From the NCBI GenBank assembly GCA_002401885.1, contig NVUL01000002.1, forward strand, positions 1 through 64,000: a stretch of 64,000 nt of DNA, in the 5' to 3' direction. The notes under the pieces were generated by a model. The model was not told the DNA's origin. It searched no databases and saw only the letters and a program-made list of their open reading frames with translations. Positions 57,093 to 64,000 of this stretch are shown piece by piece. The number at the start of each line of letters is the position of its first letter. Positions within the stretch are counted from its first letter, which is position 1. Origin of the DNA: SAR86 cluster bacterium. Its GTDB lineage: Bacteria > Pseudomonadota > Gammaproteobacteria > Pseudomonadales > Pseudohongiellaceae. The position numbers were made by a program, and so were the translations under genes.

Positions 57093-58676
57093 TTAGCTTT
57101 TCGCCGCCAGGCGCTCTCTTTCCTGTTCTACCAATACGCGCCGTAGAATCTTTCCCGATGCCGCCTTTGGGATTTCCGAGACGATGTCCAGCAGTCGCAC
57201 CTTCTTATGTGGGGCAACCTGCTCTGCAACCCACTGCATAATTTCTTCCGGGGTGATTGGCTCCCTCAATACTACGAAGGCTTTCGGGACCTCACCTGCC
57301 TCCTCGTTGGGGCTGGGGATTACTGCGGCGTCGGCGATTGCATCGTGACTAAGCAGCAGGGCCTCTAGCTCGGCTGGAGCGACTTGGTAGCCCTTGTACT
57401 TAATCAGCTCCTTCACACGGTCGACGATGTAGAAGAAGCCGTCGTCATCGACATAGCCAATATCGCCTGAATGAAACCAGCCGCTAGCATCGATTGTGTG
57501 CGCCGTTGCTTCCTCATTGTTCAGATAGCCGGCCATGACATGTGGGCCGTAGATCAGCACTTCGCCTCTTTCGTTGTAGCCAAGTTCTGCACCGGTCTCG
57601 GTATCGATAATCTTTGATAGTGTGTTCGGCAACACGGGCCCTACGGCGCCAGTCTTGCCGGCGGACTCTGCCGCGGGATTGATATGGCAGGCGCCAGATA
57701 CTTCGGTTAGGCCGTATCCCTGATAGATCTGGCAGCCTAATCTGGAAGAGCAGGCCCGCTCTAGTTCTTCTCCTAAAGGAGCGGCGCCGCAGCCGATGAC
57801 TCTCACACTAGAAATATCATAATTGTCGACAGAGGGATGTTTCGCCAGTGCGAGTACGATCGGCGGCACGAGATTTAGACAGGTAATTCTATAGTCTTGC
57901 ACGATCTGTAGGAATTGCTCGATGTCGAAGCGCGGCATGGTAACCAGGGTGACGCCTCTATAGATTGCCAGATTGAGTATCAACACCATGCCGTAGATAT
58001 GAAAGAAGGGCAGCACGCCTATCATGCTGTCGTTCTCATCCACGGGATTAGGCTGGCAGGAGAGCACCATATTCGCGATTAGATTCTCATGAGTGAGCAT
58101 CACACCCTTTGAGAGGCCAGTTGTACCACTGGAGTAAGGCAGAGCGACTAGATCGGTTTTTGGATCGATGGCTACCGAAGGTGCTTGGCCGTCATTGTTG
58201 AGGAGGTCTGCGAATGCGCTAACGCCTTCAATAGCGCTAGCATCGCCGAGAACGAAAATCTCCTCTATGCCCGCGTCTGTCGCGGCCGGTAGAGCCCGAT
58301 CTAGGAACTCGGGTATCGTGAGTAAGAAGCGTGCATTAGAGTCCTTGAATTGGTGAACCAGATCGCTAGTTGAGTAGAGGGAATTTACTGTAGTGTTAAT
58401 TCCACCCACGGCGGCAACGCCGAGAAACACGACGGCGTATTCCGGCACGTTTGGCATAAAGGTGGCGAATACATCGCCCTTCTTAAAGCCGCGTTGATCA
58501 AGTCCGGCAGCGAATTGTTGAATCTGCGTGCTTAGTTGCGTGTAACTTAGAATTCTCCCGGTAGGGCCATCGACGAGGGCAGGCTTGTCTCCCATCTCTT
58601 CCGCGCGAGCCAGTACTACCGAGCATAGGTCAGCATCAGGAATTTCTAAATCTGCATATTTGCTCTTGAATATCAC
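57093..58676 (-). CDS. Acyl-CoA synthetase, 4-coumarate:CoA-ligase-like
   Basis: PYSSGTTGLSKGVMLTHENLIAN, GYGLTEVSGACHINP, GWFHSGDIGYVDDDGFFYIVDRVKELIKYKGYQVAPAELE. Confidence 0.94.
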   Translation of the reverse strand: MIFKSKYADLEIPDADLCSVVLARAEEMGDKPALVDGPTGRILSYTQLSTQIQQFAAGLDQRGFKKGDVFATFMPNVPEYAVVFLGVAAVGGINTTVNSLYSTSDLVHQFKDSNARFLLTIPEFLDRALPAATDAGIEEIFVLGDASAIEGVSAFADLLNNDGQAPSVAIDPKTDLVALPYSSGTTGLSKGVMLTHENLIANMVLSCQPNPVDENDSMIGVLPFFHIYGMVLILNLAIYRGVTLVTMPRFDIEQFLQIVQDYRITCLNLVPPIVLALAKHPSVDNYDISSVRVIGCGAAPLGEELERACSSRLGCQIYQGYGLTEVSGACHINPAAESAGKTGAVGPVLPNTLSKIIDTETGAELGYNERGEVLIYGPHVMAGYLNNEEATAHTIDASGWFHSGDIGYVDDDGFFYIVDRVKELIKYKGYQVAPAELEALLLSHDAIADAAVIPSPNEEAGEVPKAFVVLREPITPEEIMQWVAEQVAPHKKVRLLDIVSEIPKAASGKILRRVLVEQERERLAAKS

Positions 58677-58810
58677 GCGTTGCCTCTCCTTGGGTAGACG
58701 ACTATCAAGCTAGTTGATACAGAGTGCGTACTCTATGACAGCGAAGGCAAAAGCTCAATCTGTCAGCTGGTGAGTAATGAGTGATAGATATTGATAGGAA
58801 AATGAACAGC

Positions 58811-59314
58811 TCACAAGCTCTTAAACTCTTCATGATAAGAAATAGTGCCGCTGCAACCATTCAGATAGTCCTTCTCTAGCTCAACGACCATGAAGACTTC
58901 TGCAGGGACATCGTATTCCGACTTGATCGCGAAGCTAGTTGATGGTTCAAATCCAAACTTTGGGTAGAAGTCAGGGTGGCCGAGAACTGCTACCGCGCCA
59001 TTTTTAGTTAAAAGGCACTGTGCTAATCCGGCTTTTACTAGGGCGCAGCCGATGCCCTGTCGCTGCTGGGAAGGTAGCACGGCCATAGGTGCCAGCCCCA
59101 TCAGTTGAAGTGAAGACTTGGAATCTAGAGTAACCGGTGAAAACAGGATGTGACCAACAAGCTCGCCATCGACTTCAGCTACCAAAGAAATGATGGGCTG
59201 AGCATTTTCGCGCAGACGAGTAACTAATTTGCTTTCTCCAGCTTCTGGAAAAGCAGACAGATGGATGGCTTGGACGGCGGCGAAGTCTTCCTTGTTCTCA
59301 GCTCTAATTATCAT
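58811..59314 (-). CDS. GNAT N-acetyltransferase (YhbS-like)
   Basis: LMGLAPMAVLPSQQRQGIGCALVKAGL, VLGHPDFYPKFGFEPS. Confidence 0.9.
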   Translation of the reverse strand: MIIRAENKEDFAAVQAIHLSAFPEAGESKLVTRLRENAQPIISLVAEVDGELVGHILFSPVTLDSKSSLQLMGLAPMAVLPSQQRQGIGCALVKAGLAQCLLTKNGAVAVLGHPDFYPKFGFEPSTSFAIKSEYDVPAEVFMVVELEKDYLNGCSGTISYHEEFKSL

Positions 59315-59735
59315 TGAGTTCTACAACCGCGAAATGATGGCTGGTGATATCGAAGCCTTCTCTTAAGTAAAACCTGTGTGCCCCGAAACGTGTCACTCCT
59401 GAATCCAAATGCAGTTGCTGGCAGCCGTTATCTCGACCAAATTGTTTGAGCCAGTCGATGAGAAATTTTCCAGCGCCAGTTGAGCGATGCGCCTCGTTGG
59501 TGACGAGGTCATCCACATAGATGTGTTTCTTCCATGCAAGTTTCTGGCTCATGACAAAACCGGCAACGCTGAGAATATTCTCTCCGTCTTCTACATACGC
59601 GACATGATAGCCATCTGCCTGCTGTGATTGAATCTGCGTAACAAGCGTGCCCTCGGAATATTGCGGCCTGAGTTGTAACAGCACAGGGCTGATTAGTTTG
59701 AGTTCCTCTAATGTTGCAGCGATTTTAACTTGCAT
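59304..59735 (-). CDS. GNAT N-acetyltransferase
   Basis: YVDDLVTNEAHRSTGAGKFLIDWLKQFGRDNGCQQLHLDSGVTRFGAHRFYLREGFDI; overlaps the next GNAT by 11 nt. Confidence 0.9.
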   Translation of the reverse strand: MQVKIAATLEELKLISPVLLQLRPQYSEGTLVTQIQSQQADGYHVAYVEDGENILSVAGFVMSQKLAWKKHIYVDDLVTNEAHRSTGAGKFLIDWLKQFGRDNGCQQLHLDSGVTRFGAHRFYLREGFDITSHHFAVVELNDN

Positions 59736-59753
59736 ATAAATTTACCTAGCGGT

Positions 59754-60053
59754 TTAGTCTTTCAATTTTTGCTCAACTAAAGAAATCTCATCAAGCGGGT
59801 TCTTAGGTGGATTGCGCCTACCCATATTGCTGCGATAGAGGTCGATGAAGATCATGACTGCAGTCAGTATGGCAGCGAAAGAAATAAAATAGATCGGACC
59901 CTCGATGCCGAGCTGGAGAAAGCCGAACCTAGCGATGGCCCACAAAGTAATGAAACCCAACGACAAGCCACGGCTATCAAGAAGTGCGAGCCGCAATGTA
60001 TAAAACCAAAAACCTATAAAGACTATCCAGCTTCCTAGCCAAAGCATATTCAC
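59754..60053 (-). CDS. Hypothetical membrane protein
   Basis: 99 aa with three hydrophobic segments. Confidence 0.6.
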   Translation of the reverse strand: MNMLWLGSWIVFIGFWFYTLRLALLDSRGLSLGFITLWAIARFGFLQLGIEGPIYFISFAAILTAVMIFIDLYRSNMGRRNPPKNPLDEISLVEQKLKD

Positions 60054-60078
60054 CTCGCGCTACTTATTCATGGGCCTT

Positions 60079-60609
60079 CTAGGTTTCTCTTATACAGACC
60101 AGCAGATCGGTGGGGCCAACATCGATGCTCGCCTGACTTAGTAGCGTTGTGATTTGTCCGCGATGATGGGTTTGATGATTGAATAGATGCAGAAGTAATA
60201 ATCCGAGCTGATCGCGGTAGTTGTTGCCCTGGAAGTTTTGGTAGTCCAGTTTTTCCACCAGCTGCTCATCGCACACCTCATCGCAGAAGCTAATGATAGC
60301 GGCGTCGAGTTTCTGGCGTGCCGAATGAAGCGATTCCAGATCGTCATAGAGTTGTGCACCTAGCGATTCAGGCATTGCGGTCTCGCGGAGACTATCTAGG
60401 CTGCGAAATTTTTCTGGATCTGTGGCGAAGCGCTTTAGCCAGACAATGTCGCCGACAATAAGATGATTTAGCGTTCCCAGCACAGAACCGAAGAAAGTAC
60501 CCCTGTCTTGTGTGAGGTCTTTCTCGCTAAGCTGCGCGGCAGCATCGACTAATTTTTCATTCATCCACTGGTTGTACTGAGCGAATAACTGGAAATTCTC
60601 TTTTTGCAT
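60079..60609 (-). CDS. DinB-family protein
   Basis: YNQWMNEKLVDAAAQLSEKDL, FGSVLGTLNHLIVGDIVWLKRF, HLFNHQTHHRGQITTLL. Confidence 0.9.
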   Translation of the reverse strand: MQKENFQLFAQYNQWMNEKLVDAAAQLSEKDLTQDRGTFFGSVLGTLNHLIVGDIVWLKRFATDPEKFRSLDSLRETAMPESLGAQLYDDLESLHSARQKLDAAIISFCDEVCDEQLVEKLDYQNFQGNNYRDQLGLLLLHLFNHQTHHRGQITTLLSQASIDVGPTDLLVCIRET

Positions 60610-60636
60610 AATGAGACTCACACTTCGGTGGGGGAT

Positions 60637-61284
60637 TTAGGCACCTGAGAGAAGGCCGCTCTGCGCGATACCGTCGAATATAAACTGCACGGCAAGCGCA
60701 CTTAACAAGACACCAAAAACTCGTGTTACGACGTGCATGCCGGTCACGCCAAAAAGCTGTTGAATCTTTGAGGCCAGCAATAGCATGATGAACGTGAGCA
60801 GTATGATGGCGAGCAGGGACGCGACTACAGTAGCCTGGAGAACGAGGTTGCCTTCGCTGTTGGCCATGAGGAGAATTACCGCTCCCATTGCTCCGGGCCC
60901 TGCGATCAGTGGCGTAGCGAGCGGAAAGACGGCGATGTCACGTTTGCCCATTGCCTCTATTTCTTCTTCTTCGGTGGTGGATGTGCCGCCAGACGAGCGG
61001 GCGAAAACCATGTCAATTCCAATGAGCAGCAGTAGAATGCCGCCGCCCGTGCGCAGGGCCGCCAGGGAGATGCCGAGCCCGGCAAGCAGAAACTCGCCCA
61101 CGAGTGCAAATAGCACCAAGATGCCAGTTGCGATGAGCGTGCCGCGAATTGCCATGCTGCGCCGTCGTTTCGGCGTTTCTGTTGCCGTCAATCCAGCATA
61201 CACGGCAGCCACGTCGAGCGGTCCGATAGTGGCGAAGAACGTTGCCATTGCAACCGTGGCAGTTTCTATTATTGCTTGATCCAT
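60637..61284 (-). CDS. MarC-family membrane protein
   Basis: FFATIGPLDVAAVYAGLT, FPLATPLIAGPGAMGAVILLM. Confidence 0.92.
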   Translation of the reverse strand: MDQAIIETATVAMATFFATIGPLDVAAVYAGLTATETPKRRRSMAIRGTLIATGILVLFALVGEFLLAGLGISLAALRTGGGILLLLIGIDMVFARSSGGTSTTEEEEIEAMGKRDIAVFPLATPLIAGPGAMGAVILLMANSEGNLVLQATVVASLLAIILLTFIMLLLASKIQQLFGVTGMHVVTRVFGVLLSALAVQFIFDGIAQSGLLSGA

Positions 61285-61335
61285 AGTGTTGAGTTCTTTG
61301 TCGTAGTCGGCAAGCCGATAGTAATTATTGCGATT

Positions 61336-62043
61336 CTAACTCGACAGTGCTTTCAATACAGCCTGCTCGGCGTGTATCGCAGTCGTGTCGTAGAGCGGAG
61401 TCGCGGTGTGACTCTGCTGCACTAGCAGGGCGATCTCGGTACATCCTAGTATCACTGCCTCTGCGCCATTTTCTGTGAGTTGATCAATTATCTTTAAGTA
61501 TCTTTCTCTTGAATTCTCATCAATGGTTCCGAGGCAGAGTTCGTTGTAGATGACCGCATGCACATCATCACGTTCCGGTTTATTGGGTACGATCACGTCG
61601 ATGCCATATTTTTCGACTAGCCGACTCTTATAGAAATCTTCTTCCATTGTGAAACGAGTACCGAGTAGGCCCACTTTCTTAATGCCCGCTTCGCGCAATT
61701 TCTCTGCTGTGGCATCGGCTATGTGCAGGATCGGGATAGAGATATTTGCTTCGATCTGTGGGGCTACCTTGTGCATCGTGTTCGTGCAGATCAGAAGAAA
61801 ATCAGCCCCGCCTTTTTCGATTGCAGCGGCAGCCTCTGACAGAATAACGGCAGTGCCATCCCAATCCTCATTGTGTTGCAGTCTCTCTATTTCCGCAAAA
61901 TCCACACTTACCAAGCAAATTTTAGCCGAGTGCAATCCGCCGAGCTTGGCCTTGATGCCCTCGTTGAGTTCTCGGTAATAGGTGGCGGTCGATTCCCAGC
62001 TCATGCCGCCTAATAGGCCGATAGTTTTCTGTTTTTTGCTCAT
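61336..62043 (-). CDS. Aspartate/glutamate racemase family protein
   Basis: IGLLGGMSWESTATYYRELNE, LLICTNTMHKV, AVILGCTEIALLV. Confidence 0.94.
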   Translation of the reverse strand: MSKKQKTIGLLGGMSWESTATYYRELNEGIKAKLGGLHSAKICLVSVDFAEIERLQHNEDWDGTAVILSEAAAAIEKGGADFLLICTNTMHKVAPQIEANISIPILHIADATAEKLREAGIKKVGLLGTRFTMEEDFYKSRLVEKYGIDVIVPNKPERDDVHAVIYNELCLGTIDENSRERYLKIIDQLTENGAEAVILGCTEIALLVQQSHTATPLYDTTAIHAEQAVLKALSS

Positions 62044-62285
62044 CGCTCTATCCAATTAGATTGTTTCGATCCACACAGCTTGGCACACATCGTTGCTATG
62101 GTTTCTATGGTGCCACTTCTAATACTAAAATGATGACGAATGAGATGTCGCTGTATTGCTCAGGATTACCACAGAGCTGAGTAGCTAGGCGACGTATCTA
62201 GTCAAGAAATGACCTTGGAAAAGGGCTGATATTCTAGTCCGAATTTCTAGGCTATACCACAATTTCCAGAGTTTTCAGTGTCCGG

Positions 62286-63059
62286 ATGGATTACACTATT
62301 TCGATGCCTTGGATGCGAGCCTCCATGATTTTTGATATAACTAACAAATACAATAGGTTGACGCTAAAAAAGAGCGTTATCGCACTGCTGTTTGCGTTAT
62401 GTATATTGCAAGTAGAGCGGCACGCGATGGCCCAGAATAACGACGCTAAGGCTCCTGACTCTTTTCTGGAATTGCAGGAATTCATTCCCGGCATTTATCT
62501 AGAGCTGCGCTATTTCAGTGAGGATAACTTTGTGGGTCAGGTGATTGATGGCTATCATGCCCAAAAGGTGTTCATGACGAGAGAGGCCGCCACTGCATTG
62601 TCGAATGTGCAGGGCGAACTTGCATCTTTCGGACTGAGTCTAAAGGTATTCGATGCCTATCGACCACAGCGAGCGGTGGACCACTTCGTGCGATGGGCTC
62701 AAGACCTAGGCGACAAAAAAATGAAGGCTGTGTTCTATCCGTCCGTTGCGAAAGCAGACTTGTTCAGTGACGGATATATTGCGGAGCGGTCGGGGCATTC
62801 TAGAGGTAGCACTATCGATTTAACCCTTGTAGATTTACAGAGTGGGGAAGAGCTCGAGATGGGTACGCCCTGGGATTTCTTTGATCCCTCATCCTGGCCG
62901 AGCAATCTAAATCTGCCAGCTCAGACACGCGCAAATAGAAACTTACTGAATGCAGTGATGACCCGCCATGGCTTCAGGGCATTGCCAGAGGAGTGGTGGC
63001 ACTTTACTCTGGAGAACGAGCCCTTCCCGGACACCTATTTCAATTTTCCAGTTAAATAA
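62286..63059 (+). CDS. D-Ala-D-Ala dipeptidase (VanX/DdpX, M15D)
   Basis: LKVFDAYRPQRAVDHF, SGHSRGSTIDLTLVD, EEWWHFTLENEPFPDTYFNFPV. Confidence 0.92.
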   Translation: MDYTISMPWMRASMIFDITNKYNRLTLKKSVIALLFALCILQVERHAMAQNNDAKAPDSFLELQEFIPGIYLELRYFSEDNFVGQVIDGYHAQKVFMTREAATALSNVQGELASFGLSLKVFDAYRPQRAVDHFVRWAQDLGDKKMKAVFYPSVAKADLFSDGYIAERSGHSRGSTIDLTLVDLQSGEELEMGTPWDFFDPSSWPSNLNLPAQTRANRNLLNAVMTRHGFRALPEEWWHFTLENEPFPDTYFNFPVK

Positions 63060-63073
63060 GAACAGATGCTGAT

Positions 63074-63733
63074 ATGAATAAAATGAAAGCGAGAGCGCAG
63101 GCGCAATTCCCCACAGTACTGCTAACACTTATCAGTATTATCCAAGCTTTGGCTCTTGAATTAATGTGGTCAAAAATTGTAGAGAGCGAATGGCTTTGGA
63201 ATTTTGATCTGCAGGCATTGATCGGCTGGGGCATGATCCTAGTCGTATTTCTAGGCATTCTGCAGGTGTGGGTAATGTACTCTGCGATGGTCATGGGATT
63301 CATCTGGCAGCCCTATCTTCGAGATTCCATCATCCCTTTTATAATTGGCATTCAGGAATTCATGCTGGTTACGTTGATTGGTGAGGAATTCAATACGCTC
63401 TGGTTATATGTGCTTGGATCAATCTTCATTACTGGAAATTGGGTGTCGCACAGTAGTTTTAGACGTGCTCGTCAAGAGCCGGAGAATGATGAATTTTTCG
63501 GCAAGATGAAGCCTGCAACCTTGCGAGATTTTTGGCCGGTCATGTCAATCGTGACGGTGCTTATTGTATTTGGAATCGCCATAGATGTGGCTCAGAGTCA
63601 GACTTGGCTGCCGTTGGTGGCGCTCATAATCGCCAACATCATCTTGGTCTTTCAGATATTTATGTCTCGTAGACTGTGGCGTTCGATAATGGGCATGAAT
63701 GAAACGAGCGAGGATGAAGAGGAGAGTGCTTAG
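63074..63733 (+). CDS. Hypothetical membrane protein
   Basis: 219 aa with about six hydrophobic segments. Confidence 0.65.
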   Translation: MNKMKARAQAQFPTVLLTLISIIQALALELMWSKIVESEWLWNFDLQALIGWGMILVVFLGILQVWVMYSAMVMGFIWQPYLRDSIIPFIIGIQEFMLVTLIGEEFNTLWLYVLGSIFITGNWVSHSSFRRARQEPENDEFFGKMKPATLRDFWPVMSIVTVLIVFGIAIDVAQSQTWLPLVALIIANIILVFQIFMSRRLWRSIMGMNETSEDEEESA

Positions 63734-63735
63734 TG

Positions 63736-64000
63736 ATGCAACTACTAATTTTGCTCTTTTCTGCTGCTGTCTGTGGTGTGGTTTCAGCGGATGGAAAGCT
63801 AAGCGATGATATTCGAATTTCCAGCGATATTCTCGGCTATGACTTGCAGTACCGAGTCTATGAGCCCGAAGGCATGCGCAGAAACTCAGAGCTACCCACG
63901 CTCTATATCACCGATGGCCAGTGGTATATTTCCCGAGGCGAGCTTCCTGCACTGTTAGATAAAGAGATTGCAGTAGGCAATATAGACCCCGTGATGGTGG
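63736..64000 (+). CDS. Putative secreted esterase-like protein, truncated by the window end
   Basis: Open frame MQLLILLFSAAVCGVVSADGKLSDDIRISSDILGYDLQYRVYEPEGM...LPTLYITDGQWYIS, resembling a Fes-type esterase N-terminus. Confidence 0.5.
   Translation, partial: MQLLILLFSAAVCGVVSADGKLSDDIRISSDILGYDLQYRVYEPEGMRRNSELPTLYITDGQWYISRGELPALLDKEIAVGNIDPVMV

Noticed and set aside
58811-59735. Two overlapping GNAT genes as a toxin-antitoxin-like pair
   Set aside because: Both are ordinary-looking acetyltransferases; no antitoxin-type HTH/RHH partner.
60785-61279. 164-aa + strand ORF opposite marC
   Set aside because: Ser/Pro/Ala-rich antisense shadow of a clear MarC gene.

Overview
The window is a gene-dense chromosomal segment, probably gammaproteobacterial (inferred from gene families such as CpdA, RimO, MarC and TonB receptors). 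It has about 50 supportable protein-coding genes, no intact rRNA or tRNA, and no CRISPR array. Much of it is ordinary catabolic or housekeeping content: an Lrp-regulated indolepyruvate oxidoreductase / leucine dehydrogenase / acyl-CoA dehydrogenase / thiolase cluster, PQQ quinoproteins, a TonB receptor, several alpha/beta hydrolases, rimO, an AMP-ligase, GNATs and marC. The most accessory-looking part is about 33.2-43.2 kb. It carries a 2783-aa RHS/YD-repeat protein anchored by an N-terminal TM helix, with a glycine/alanine-rich hydrophobic segment and a C-terminal tip bearing a deaminase-like HDAE...CSSC motif. This locus is bracketed by a 32-bp direct repeat (29/32 identical). The right copy is the 3' end of a carboxyltransferase gene; the left copy is an orphan gene tail that preserves LLPSQLGPKAR with only synonymous changes. 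A tRNA-Phe(GAA)-like 3' fragment and an ORF with no good start codon lie near the right end. Other points of note: an ABC-2 permease fused to an alpha/beta hydrolase, a leucine dehydrogenase split by one in-frame amber codon, a 16-bp x4 tandem repeat upstream of an esterase gene, and a dyad/direct-repeat operator candidate at about 44.85-44.91 kb. All assignments come from reading the sequence and the supplied translations; no database search was run.
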